Of a stretch of DNA of 64,000 nucleotides, positions 52,689 through 60,544 are shown in pieces; positions within the stretch are counted from its first letter, which is position 1; each line of letters starts with the position of its first letter. Source of the stretch: Aureitalea marina (GTDB lineage: Bacteria > Bacteroidota > Bacteroidia > Flavobacteriales > Flavobacteriaceae); assembly GCF_002943755.1 (NCBI RefSeq), contig NZ_MQUB01000001.1, forward strand, positions 962,501 to 1,026,500, written 5' to 3'. The translations under genes and the position numbers were made by a program. The notes beneath the pieces are model-generated. The model saw nothing but the letters and a program-made list of their open reading frames with translations, ran no database searches and was not told the DNA's origin.

Positions 52689-54974
52689 ATGAAAATTCTA
52701 CTTAGATGGTCAGCCTGTATACTGTTTTGTTTACTAGTTACTACGGCTTGGTCACAACAATCCGGTTTCGTATTTGAAAGAGGCAGTGGGCGCGCCATTC
52801 AGGGTGTAAGTGTTATCAACACCCAACTTAGCGATACAACTTTTACAGATCAGCTCGGTGCGTTTTATTGGAAAGTCGGAGACGAACTGGTATTTGAAAA
52901 AACCGGATTTAAGACCGTAGTTCTCGGAATCAACGACGAATTCACCGGTCTGGTAGAGTTAAATGCTTCGCCAAATGCATTGGCTCAAGTGGTTATCCGC
53001 TCTGGGAACAGGGGGGAGACTTTGGATAAAATGGCGCAGTCGGTGACTGTACTAGAACCAAAGCAAATACAAATAAACAATATTGCGAATATAGCTCCCG
53101 TACTCAACACGGTTCCCGGTGTCTATATGCACAACGGTACGCTGACCACAAACCGAATTACTATCCGAGGGATTGGTTCTCGAAATTTGTTTGGCACAAG
53201 TAAGATAAGGGCTTTCTATCAAGATATTCCACTGACTAACGGATCAGGTTCCTCTACAATAGAAGATCTAGAACTGGAATCCTTGGGCCGGATGGAAGTC
53301 TTAAAGGGACCCACATCCAGCCTGTACGGTTCAGGGCTGGGAGGAAGTATCCGTCTGCTACCATTTAAAGGATCCTTTGCGAATAATGAGGTTAGATCAT
53401 CATTTGCTGTTGGTTCATTCGGTTATCAAAAAGGCCTGGTACAAGCTGATATTAGCGGTGGGAAACAAACCGCCACAATCACTTATAGCCGTCTGCAATC
53501 AGATGGTTATCGGGAGAATAATGAAACGGATAGGCACGCTGTAAGTTGGGCTAGCCGGCATATACTGGGAAAACATGATCGGTTGACATTTGTGGGTAAT
53601 TTTACGGATCTAAAGGCCTTTATTCCTAGTTCTCTCAGTGAAGAAGATTTTCTAGACAATCCCGAGCAGGCGGCCTTTACATGGGGCCAGGCAATGGGTT
53701 TCGAGGAGTATCAAAAAGGACTGTTCGGCCTGTCCTGGAGTCATGTTTACAGTGATGATCTCCAACAGTATACCAGTGTATTTACTTCATTCCGGAATAA
53801 TTATGAACCGCGACCATTCAATATCCTGGATGAATCCGAATGGGGTTGGGGTATTCGATCCCGTCTTACGGGCCAGGGGATATTGGTTGGAAAAAAGATC
53901 AGGTGGAGTCTGGGAGGTGAATGGTTTTTCGATCAAAATGATTTCAGCACTTTTGCCAATTTGTATAGGGACTTTCCACCTGGTACCGGCAGTGTACAGG
54001 GTGGACGCCTGGATAATCTTAAGGAGAAACGTTCATATTTCAATGTTTTTCTGGACTCAGGTTGGGACCTCAATGAGCGGACCCAGATCAATCTGGGTCT
54101 CAATTTGAACCAGACTCAATATCGGTTAGAGGATAGACTCATAAATAACGGGGTCGATAATAGCGGGAAATACACCTATGACCTTATCTTGTCCCCAAAA
54201 CTAGGAGCTACCTACCAACTAAAACCCAATGTGACACTTTACGCTTCCATTGCTCATGGGTTTTCCCCGCCAAACCTTGAAGAGACCTTGCTCCCTGATG
54301 GAAATCTAAACCCAGATATTCAGCCGGAACGTGGATGGAATTTTGAAATTGGCAGCAGGGGAGCAGTAAATGATGGACGGATAAGTTGGGAAGCAGCAGT
54401 TTTCTATATGCCAGTAAAAGATTTACTAGTTGCCCGCAGGACGTCGGAAGATGAGTTCATTGGAGTTAATGCGGGCCGCACCAACTACCTGGGTTTGGAA
54501 GGTGCACTTAATATCTCTTGGATAGAAGCCGAACAGTTCCGTTTAATTCACCGAAACGCTCTGGCCATCAATCATTTTCGGTTTGACGACTTTGTGGATG
54601 ACGGGAATGACTACTCCGGAAACAAATTGACAGGTGTACCCAATTGGACCTTCAATTCAATCTTGGAATTTGACTGGGATCTTGGTCTTTATGCCAACAT
54701 CAATTTCGTTCACGTTGGGGATATTCCCCTGAGAGACGATAACTCGGTCTTTTCCGATGATTATCAGCTGATCAACCTAAAGGCAGGCTACCGAAAACAG
54801 TTGAAGCGCTGGCGAATAGAGCTCTTTGGCGGGATCAATAATCTGTTTGATACTAACTATGCATCCATGGTGCTGATCAATGCCTCATCTTTTGGCGGAA
54901 ATTCCCCCCGATACTTTTATCCCGGAGAACCGATCAATTACTATTCTGGCCTCGGTATAGCTTATAAATTCTAG
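52689..54974 (+). CDS. TonB-dependent outer-membrane receptor
   Basis: The 761-residue protein has a signal peptide (cut near TAWSQ), a CarboxypepD_reg-like domain (about 25-95), a plug with NRITIRGIGSRN and LGRMEVLKGPTSSLYGSGLGGSI, and a 22-strand-type barrel ending GLGIAYKF with the terminal aromatic. The arrangement is like FecA-type siderophore receptors; the substrate is not known. It lies eight bases after the dehydratase, so could be cotranscribed, but its function seems unrelated to capsule. The next gene may be its partner. Confidence 0.92.
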   Translation: MKILLRWSACILFCLLVTTAWSQQSGFVFERGSGRAIQGVSVINTQLSDTTFTDQLGAFYWKVGDELVFEKTGFKTVVLGINDEFTGLVELNASPNALAQVVIRSGNRGETLDKMAQSVTVLEPKQIQINNIANIAPVLNTVPGVYMHNGTLTTNRITIRGIGSRNLFGTSKIRAFYQDIPLTNGSGSSTIEDLELESLGRMEVLKGPTSSLYGSGLGGSIRLLPFKGSFANNEVRSSFAVGSFGYQKGLVQADISGGKQTATITYSRLQSDGYRENNETDRHAVSWASRHILGKHDRLTFVGNFTDLKAFIPSSLSEEDFLDNPEQAAFTWGQAMGFEEYQKGLFGLSWSHVYSDDLQQYTSVFTSFRNNYEPRPFNILDESEWGWGIRSRLTGQGILVGKKIRWSLGGEWFFDQNDFSTFANLYRDFPPGTGSVQGGRLDNLKEKRSYFNVFLDSGWDLNERTQINLGLNLNQTQYRLEDRLINNGVDNSGKYTYDLILSPKLGATYQLKPNVTLYASIAHGFSPPNLEETLLPDGNLNPDIQPERGWNFEIGSRGAVNDGRISWEAAVFYMPVKDLLVARRTSEDEFIGVNAGRTNYLGLEGALNISWIEAEQFRLIHRNALAINHFRFDDFVDDGNDYSGNKLTGVPNWTFNSILEFDWDLGLYANINFVHVGDIPLRDDNSVFSDDYQLINLKAGYRKQLKRWRIELFGGINNLFDTNYASMVLINASSFGGNSPRYFYPGEPINYYSGLGIAYKF

Positions 54975-55015
54975 CTTTTCATTATTTTGGCCGAAGATTG
55001 AATCTTGCCTTCCCG

Positions 55016-56437
55016 ATGAAGATATTTCCCGGTTTACTGATCACAGTAATCTTGCTTATTAGCTGTAAGAATGAACCCGAAACAGCAGTTGTAACAGGAG
55101 ATTTTGAAGCCTCAATACCGTTTAGGGGCGATCTGCCTGATCCTGATGATGATAATGGCGGCCTTGTACTCCCGGATGGTTTTGCTGCTCTGGTAGTGGC
55201 CGATAGTGTTGGTCGGGCCAGACATTTGGCGGTCAATGATAACGGAGACATCTATATTAAGCTTCGTATTGCGGAAGGAGATCGTGGGAATATGGCACTT
55301 CGAGATACTACCGGAGATGGTCGCATAGATATCTATGAACGATTTGGGGATTATCCCAACGATGGGGCGTTTGCTACTGAAATGCGAATTCATAAGGGTT
55401 ATCTCTATTTCAGCTCTGAACTTGTGATCTATCGTCAAAAACTGACTCCAGGTCATCTGGTTCCAGAGGGAAGTCCGGAAATTCTGGTAAGAGATGTGTA
55501 TCCTATAAGATGGCACAATGCCAAGTCCCTTGCTTTCGATAATGAAGGTGGCATGTATGTAACTTTTAGTGCCCCGACCAATGCCTGTGAGGATCCGAGA
55601 TCCACCAATGTGGTCAGAGGTTTCTATCCTTGCCCGGAATTAGAGGTATTTGGTGGTATCTGGCGTTTTGATGAAGCAGGATTAGAGCAGACCCAGGCCG
55701 ATGGCGAGCGCTATGCGACCGGGCTACGTTCCGTTGTTGGTATCAGTTGGAACCCACAGACCAATAGCCTGTATGCAGTACAACATGGTAGGGATTATTT
55801 GAATAATCGGTTGCCGCAAGCCTACTCAGATTGGGACAATGCCAATTTACCAGCAGAGGAATTCGTACAGATCGATCAGGGAGACGATTTTGGTTGGCCT
55901 TATACGTATTATGACCACTATAAAAAACAGCGGATGATTGCCCCGGAGTACGGTGGTGATGGCAAGAAGACCTCAGACAGGTATAAGCACCCCATCATGG
56001 GTTTACCTGCTCATTGGGCGCCCAATGATCTTTTGTTCTATCAGGGAGATCAGTTTCCACCTCGCTATAAGCATGGTGCATTTATCGCGTTTCACGGATC
56101 CACTAACAGGGGACCTTACCCACAGGCCGGATATGTGGTAGCGTTTATACCCATGGAGAATGGCCTGCCATCAGGGCCGTGGGAGATCTTCGCCGATGGT
56201 TTTACAGGGGTTGATGTCGTCCGGGAAATGAAGGACGCCAAATATCGCCCAATGGGTCTTTCAGAAGGACCCGATGGATCCCTTTATATCTCCGAATCCA
56301 GGCAAGGCAAGATCTGGCGTGTGATCTTCCGTGGAGATCCCGAGCTTTTTGGTGATCAGCAACTGGCAGGGATGGAGAAATGCCTGGAGCGGAGTTACGT
56401 CAAAACCCCGGACAAGACCAAAGATCGGCTAAAGTAG
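55016..56437 (+). CDS. PQQ-dependent sugar/sorbosone dehydrogenase-like lipoprotein
   Basis: The 473-residue protein has a lipoprotein signal (VILLISC) from the ATG at 55016; the TTG at 54998 gives an unneeded extension. It is a six-bladed propeller of the sorbosone/glucose dehydrogenase type, with FAALVVADSVGRARHLAV, YATGLRSVVGISWNP, VQHGRDY, GDDFGWPY and LSEGPDGSLYISESRQGKIWRV. The catalytic His in VQHGRD is present. PQQ or haem use is inferred from the family. It probably works in the periplasm or at the cell surface. Confidence 0.88.
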   Translation: MKIFPGLLITVILLISCKNEPETAVVTGDFEASIPFRGDLPDPDDDNGGLVLPDGFAALVVADSVGRARHLAVNDNGDIYIKLRIAEGDRGNMALRDTTGDGRIDIYERFGDYPNDGAFATEMRIHKGYLYFSSELVIYRQKLTPGHLVPEGSPEILVRDVYPIRWHNAKSLAFDNEGGMYVTFSAPTNACEDPRSTNVVRGFYPCPELEVFGGIWRFDEAGLEQTQADGERYATGLRSVVGISWNPQTNSLYAVQHGRDYLNNRLPQAYSDWDNANLPAEEFVQIDQGDDFGWPYTYYDHYKKQRMIAPEYGGDGKKTSDRYKHPIMGLPAHWAPNDLLFYQGDQFPPRYKHGAFIAFHGSTNRGPYPQAGYVVAFIPMENGLPSGPWEIFADGFTGVDVVREMKDAKYRPMGLSEGPDGSLYISESRQGKIWRVIFRGDPELFGDQQLAGMEKCLERSYVKTPDKTKDRLK

Positions 56438-56489
56438 TAGAGATTCATGAGTCGTGAATCGTGATTGGTGAATCGAATAATTAATTTTC

Positions 56490-56587
56490 TGCTCACTGCT
56501 CACTGCTCACTGCTCACTGCTCACTGCTCACTGCTCACTGCTCACTGCTCACTGCTCACTGCTCACTGTTCACTGCTAACTGCTCAC
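56490..56587. repeat. (TGCTCAC)14 heptanucleotide array
   Basis: Fourteen direct 7-bp units. The first eleven are identical, units 12 and 13 are TGTTCAC and TGCTAAC, and the last is perfect again. It starts 53 bases after the dehydrogenase stop. Not a CRISPR: units are contiguous with no spacers. Confidence 0.97.
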
Positions 56588-56597
56588 TAATAAATTA

Positions 56598-56619
56598 GAC
56601 CCCCGATTTCTCGAGGGTC
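56598..56619 (-). terminator. Hairpin, possible terminator of minus-strand small gene
   Basis: Arms GACCCCCGA (56598-56606) and TCGAGGGTC (56611-56619) pair over nine bases with one mismatch that becomes G-U on the minus strand. The loop is GAAA in that strand. The T-run after it is weak (TAATTTATTAG). It could also end the plus-strand gene before it. Confidence 0.4.
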
Positions 56620-56951
56620 ATTCTATCTGCTTGGAATCTCCCAGCTGTTGTGAAATCAGAACAATGGGATGTTTTTTTCTATTAACCAATACAAAAATAG
56701 GTTCAGTAGAGCTTCAAATTGCCGACAATAAATGTCCAGTAGGGTGGGTCAAAATGACGGGTAAAGTATTATACATTGTCAATTCGTGAATGATCACCAC
56801 TGCATACAGGAATTGCCACAAGGGAAAAGCAATTTCCTTGGCATTGGCGGGTATTATCAATAATTTGTTCTGGGAGGGGGTAAGTCCCCAAGGTAGAAAT
56901 CGTTAAAAAATCGTCAACTGTGATCTGACTGGAGCCATTTCTGCAAACCAA

Positions 56952-57086
56952 TCAGTTTTCATTGTTCTTTGGTTTCCAAAGCCAACCTATGGGGAGAGCA
57001 AAGACCAGGAATAAGTACCGTCCGGTCACTAAACCGAAGATGGTTATTACAGCGAGCAGTATATAAAGCCAATATCTGGGTTTCAA
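56952..57086 (-). CDS. Small membrane protein, 44 residues
   Basis: Reading from the TTG at 57086 gives MKPRYWLYILLAVITIFG followed by LVTGRYLFLVFALPIGWLWKPKNNEN and a stop at 56954-56952. It has two short hydrophobic segments split by a TGR turn and a polar C-terminus, a pattern seen in small flavobacterial proteins. A consensus -7 box lies 20 bases upstream. No function is known. Support is by composition and promoter only. Confidence 0.5.
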   Translation of the reverse strand: MKPRYWLYILLAVITIFGLVTGRYLFLVFALPIGWLWKPKNNEN

Positions 57087-57105
57087 GCGATACTATATAT
57101 GACTC

Positions 57106-57113
57106 CAAATATA
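57106..57113 (-). promoter_or_regulatory. -7 box TATATTTG for the small membrane gene
   Basis: Minus-strand TATATTTG matches TAnnTTTG. The -33 position falls inside the CGATTAA array, so the repeat replaces or sets the spacing of that element. Confidence 0.5.
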
Positions 57114-57119
57114 GAACTT

Positions 57120-57150
57120 CGATTAACGATTAACGATTAACGATTAACGA
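57120..57150. repeat. (CGATTAA)4 heptanucleotide array
   Basis: Four perfect 7-bp units plus CGA. The same period as the TGCTCAC array but another word. The word recurs singly at 59276-59319. Confidence 0.95.
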
Positions 57151-57174
57151 AAAACCCCAGCCAAAAGGCCGGGG
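57150..57174 (-). terminator. Rho-independent terminator after mnmE
   Basis: On the minus strand CCCCGGCC-TTTT-GGCTGGGG forms an eight-pair stem (one G-U) followed by TTTTT. It lies about 217 bases past the mnmE stop, the nearest minus-strand gene upstream of it. Confidence 0.75.
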
Positions 57175-57276
57175 CACACTAACTCAACAATCAATCTAAT
57201 CTATCTAACCAAATATCTTTTATCTACTTGATCAACAATCACAATACAAATATCCGGTGGTTTTAAGCGGTTTTTG

Positions 57277-57299
57277 CAGACATGGAATGTCTGGTTTTT
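57277..57299 (+). terminator. Short hairpin with T-run
   Basis: CAGACAT-GGA-ATGTCTG is a perfect seven-pair stem followed by GTTTTT on the plus strand. No plus-strand gene ends nearby, so its role is unclear. Confidence 0.35.
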
Positions 57300-57390
57300 C
57301 ACAAAAGCGAAAACAGTGAAGAGTGAGGAGTGGGTCAAATGATCTATATTCTGCTCACTGCTGACCGCCGACTAAATTGGCTGAGCCGAT

Positions 57391-58800
57391 CTACTTTCCA
57401 ATACAAAAATTTGCAAAAATGTTCCCCAGCAGATCGTCGGTAGTGATCTCACCGGTTATTTCGCCCAGGTAATGCAGGGCCTGGCGGATATCAATAGCCA
57501 AAAGATCAGAGGAGAGGCCTTCTTCCATTCCTTCCTGGACCCTAATGATCTCCTGTCTGGCCTTGGTCAGGGCATCGTAATGCCGGCTATTGGTAACAAC
57601 AACCTGGTCATTTTGTAACACACCCTGGTCTATCCAACCTAGAAGTTGATCGGTAAGTTGTTCCATGCCGCTCTTATCCTTGGCGGAGAGCATGATTATC
57701 TGCTGATTCGGCCGTTGTGAAAATGATGTGGTTCGAGTAGAAATTTCTTTTCGCTCCAATTCACTGATGGTATCCACCTTATTTATAAGAACGATCAGGG
57801 GTTTGCTCGGATACTTTGAGCTGATCTGCTCGATCTGTTCTTGCATCCAATCTGTATCAAGACATTTCTTCGCCTCCAGCATCAGTAAAACAATACGGGC
57901 CTGCTGCATCTTTTCGAAGGTCTTTTCTATACCCAGACTCTCAATTGTATCCGATGTCTTTCTAATCCCCGCGGTGTCTATAAAACGGAAGCGAACTCCG
58001 CCCAGGTTGATCTCATCCTCAATGGTGTCGCGCGTAGTACCGGCTATGTCGCTAACAATGGCCCTGTCCTCATTTAGCAGGGCATTTAGTAGGGTAGACT
58101 TCCCCACATTAGGCTCTCCGACAATGGCTACAGGAATTCCGTTCTTCAAAACATTTCCTGAAGAAAAGGACTCGATCAATCTACTGAGGGCCTTATCAAT
58201 TCGCAGCAATAATTGGGTAAACTCGCTTCTGTTTGCAAATTCAACATCTTCTTCTGCAAAATCCAGTTCCAGTTCGATCAGGGAAGCAAAATTGAGCAGT
58301 TCTGCCCTTAATTCATGGATCTCGGAAGAGAATCCACCGCGCATTTGCCTCATGGCTAGTTGATGTGATGCAGCGCTATCGCTTGTAATCAGGTCAGCAA
58401 CAGCCTCAGCCTGGCTCAAGTCCATCTTGCCATTTAAGAAAGCCCTGAGGGTAAACTCACCGGCTGTAGCCATTCGACAGCCTTTGTGAAGTAGTAATTT
58501 GATGATCAACTGTTGGATAAAAGGACTTCCATGGCAGGAGATCTCTACAACGTCTTCCCCTGTATAACTGCTCGGATTCTTGAAGACGCTTACCAACACC
58601 TCGTCCAGCTTATTAGCCCCATCCACCAGCCATCCTAGATGAACCGTATGGCTGTCTTCGTGTTCGATCTTTTTTCCGCTTCTTGACTGGAAGACTTGTC
58701 CAATTATCGCAATTGCCTCGGGTCCGGACATCCTTATTACGGCAATGGCTCCGGTGCCGGGAGGAGTTGCAAGGGCTACTATGGTCTGCTGAGGATTCAT
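57391..58800 (-). CDS. mnmE: tRNA modification GTPase MnmE
   Basis: MnmE with MnmG installs the 5-carboxymethylaminomethyl group on the wobble uridine of tRNA. The 469-residue protein has the N-terminal formyl-THF-binding TVALATPPGTGAIAVIR-like start, the helical domain, the inserted G domain with GEPNVGKST, DIAGTTRDT, DTAGIR and NKVD, and the C-terminal FCIGK with the conserved Cys. I start at the ATG at 58800; a TTG at 58809 adds only three residues. Confidence 0.97.
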   Translation of the reverse strand: MNPQQTIVALATPPGTGAIAVIRMSGPEAIAIIGQVFQSRSGKKIEHEDSHTVHLGWLVDGANKLDEVLVSVFKNPSSYTGEDVVEISCHGSPFIQQLIIKLLLHKGCRMATAGEFTLRAFLNGKMDLSQAEAVADLITSDSAASHQLAMRQMRGGFSSEIHELRAELLNFASLIELELDFAEEDVEFANRSEFTQLLLRIDKALSRLIESFSSGNVLKNGIPVAIVGEPNVGKSTLLNALLNEDRAIVSDIAGTTRDTIEDEINLGGVRFRFIDTAGIRKTSDTIESLGIEKTFEKMQQARIVLLMLEAKKCLDTDWMQEQIEQISSKYPSKPLIVLINKVDTISELERKEISTRTTSFSQRPNQQIIMLSAKDKSGMEQLTDQLLGWIDQGVLQNDQVVVTNSRHYDALTKARQEIIRVQEGMEEGLSSDLLAIDIRQALHYLGEITGEITTDDLLGNIFANFCIGK

Positions 58801-58892
58801 CGGTGGCAAAAATACAAATTAAGCCACAGTGTAACATTTTGCCGACATCGAATACCTATACAATGAATCAACCTTTTAAGAAATAAAACGTC

Positions 58893-59258
58893 ATGGAAGT
58901 CGTCAATAATGGAAATAGTATGCGGGTAGATAACTCCCTGCTGGTCATCACTCACCTCACTCAGTTACTGACTTATATCACGGGTTTTGGTGGATTGATC
59001 GTTCCATTGATCATCTGGGCCAATTCTAAGGATAAGGTTGTTGGCATGGACGAGCATGGTAAGGCTATCATCAATTTCCAACTTAGCCTGATCATTTACG
59101 CCATACTGGCGATTCCGGCCATTTTGTTACTCGGCCTGGGGATCATTATTCTAATCTTCCTGGGAATCTTCGGATTCGTCTTACCAATTGTCAATGCTGT
59201 TAAGGCCAGCAATGGAGAGAGTCCAAGCTATTTTGGGATGATTAGGTTTCTCAGTTAG
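58893..59258 (+). CDS. DUF4870 family small membrane protein
   Basis: The 121-residue protein has about three TM helices and the family pattern DNSLLVITHLTQLLTYITGFGGLIVPLIIW and DEHGKAIINFQLS. The function of DUF4870 proteins is unknown. It is divergent from mnmE. Confidence 0.88.
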   Translation: MEVVNNGNSMRVDNSLLVITHLTQLLTYITGFGGLIVPLIIWANSKDKVVGMDEHGKAIINFQLSLIIYAILAIPAILLLGLGIIILIFLGIFGFVLPIVNAVKASNGESPSYFGMIRFLS

Positions 59259-59275
59259 ATGCACTCGGGGTTACT

Positions 59276-59319
59276 AGTTAATCGTTAGTCGAATAACGAA
59301 TATCCATTCACGATTAACT
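59276..59319. terminator. Inverted repeat between convergent DUF4870 and dnaN genes
   Basis: AGTTAATCGT (59276-59285) and ACGATTAACT (59310-59319) are perfect 10-bp arms with a 24-base loop; the right arm covers the dnaN stop. A weak bidirectional terminator is possible. The arms contain the heptamer word of the CGATTAA array. Confidence 0.35.
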
Positions 59320-60432
59320 ATTCAGCATTACAGGCATTACCAGCATAATGGTCTCTTCACCTTCGTCTTGTCCGTCAATAGGTGTGAGGATACCGGCACG
59401 ATTGGGTAAGGACATTTCCAGGGACACATCTTCACTACCTAAATTTCCAAGCATTTCGGTAAGGAATCGGCTGTTGAAACCAATCTGCATATCGTCTCCC
59501 TGATAGTCACAGGTAAGACGCTCGTCCGCTTTGTTGCTGTAGTCGATGTCCTCTGCAGAGATCTGCAATTCTGCTCCGGCTATCTTTAACCGAATCTGAT
59601 GAGTGGTCTTATTGGAAAAAATGGACACCCGTTTTACCGAATTCAGGAACTGATTCCGACCAATGGTCAACTTATTTGGATTCTCCTTAGGAATTACGGC
59701 CTCGTAATTGGGGTATTTACCATCAATCAGCCGACAAACCAGTTGGGTTTGATCAAAGCTGAACTTGGCATTGCTTTCATTGTATTCGATCACCACTTCT
59801 TCTTCACTGCCTGCCAGGATAGATTTCAAGAGGTTCAAAGGCTTTTTGGGCATGATGAATTCAGCATCCGAGTCTGATGCAAGATCGGTACGCATGTATT
59901 TCACCAGCTTGTGAGCATCCGTGGCAACCCAGGTTAATCCATCCGCACTCAATTGGAAGAACACACCGCTCATCACCGGACGTAGATCGTCATTACCCGT
60001 AGCAAAAAGGGTCTTTCCAATGGCAGTAGCCAGAATGTCCCCCATGATGATGGTGCTGCTTGGGTCCTTCAATTCGACCGCATTGGGGAAATCGTCTGCA
60101 TTGGCGTAAGCCAGCGCATATTTACCGTGATTGGAACTGATCTCTACCGTGTGATTGTCCTCTACAGTGAAGGTCAAAGGTTGCTCCGGAAAGGTCTTCA
60201 GTGTATCCAGTAACAAACGGGCCGGAACACAGACGCTACCGCCTTCATTGCTTTCAACGTCCAGGGTAGAGGAGATGGTGGTCTCCAGATCTGAGGCCGA
60301 GATCGTCAGTGAGGAACCTTCCAGTGAAAAGAGAAAATGATCCAAAATGGGGAGTGTGTTGTTACTGTTGATGATCCCCCCAAGGACCTGCAACTTTTTG
60401 AGTAATAATGAGCTCGAAACGATAAATTTCAT
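59314..60432 (-). CDS. dnaN: DNA polymerase III beta subunit (sliding clamp)
   Basis: The clamp tethers the replicase to DNA. The 372-residue protein begins MKFIVSSSLLLKKLQVLGGII and ends MLVMPVMLN, both usual for the family, with three clamp repeats between (e.g. IIMGDILATAIGKTLFAT; NQFLNSVKRVSIFSNK). The start at 60432 gives the usual length; the ORF extends in frame to 60468. dnaN is not near dnaA here, as is common in this phylum. Confidence 0.98.
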   Translation of the reverse strand: MKFIVSSSLLLKKLQVLGGIINSNNTLPILDHFLFSLEGSSLTISASDLETTISSTLDVESNEGGSVCVPARLLLDTLKTFPEQPLTFTVEDNHTVEISSNHGKYALAYANADDFPNAVELKDPSSTIIMGDILATAIGKTLFATGNDDLRPVMSGVFFQLSADGLTWVATDAHKLVKYMRTDLASDSDAEFIMPKKPLNLLKSILAGSEEEVVIEYNESNAKFSFDQTQLVCRLIDGKYPNYEAVIPKENPNKLTIGRNQFLNSVKRVSIFSNKTTHQIRLKIAGAELQISAEDIDYSNKADERLTCDYQGDDMQIGFNSRFLTEMLGNLGSEDVSLEMSLPNRAGILTPIDGQDEGEETIMLVMPVMLNS

Positions 60433-60497
60433 CAATGCCTCTTTTGAATGAACAATTAATAAAAACAAGGGCCAAATCGGCCCAAAACCAATGCTTA

Positions 60498-60505
60498 CAA
60501 ATATA
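60498..60505 (-). promoter_or_regulatory. dnaN -7 box TATATTTG
   Basis: Minus-strand TATATTTG matches TAnnTTTG, 66 bases before the ATG. TTTG at 60533-60530 is a possible -33 element with a 24-base spacer. Confidence 0.5.
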
Positions 60506-60544
60506 TCGGAATTGACTTGTTTGCTAAAACAAACTTATCAACAC

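Larger units (their letters stand above)
56438..57390. other. 953-base intergenic region with heptanucleotide arrays and small-gene candidate
   Basis: From left to right it holds imperfect GTGAATCGTG-type words (56445-56480), the TGCTCAC array, a hairpin, a small minus-strand gene with promoter, the CGATTAA array, a minus-strand terminator, and a second hairpin at 57277-57293. Near 57352 a short CTGCTCACTGCTGAC echoes the first array. No tRNA or known regulatory RNA is seen. Confidence 0.8.

Noticed and set aside
56490-56587. CRISPR array
   Set aside because: The units are 7 bp and contiguous, with no spacers and no cas genes.
56769-56951. 60-codon minus-strand frame with three cysteines after the small membrane gene
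   Set aside because: It starts with a TTG directly after a stop, lacks a leader or membrane pattern and I know no family for it; possible but not supported.
57150-57390. Small regulatory RNA between mnmE and its terminator
   Set aside because: There are hairpins and AT-rich tracts but no consensus promoter or known RNA fold.
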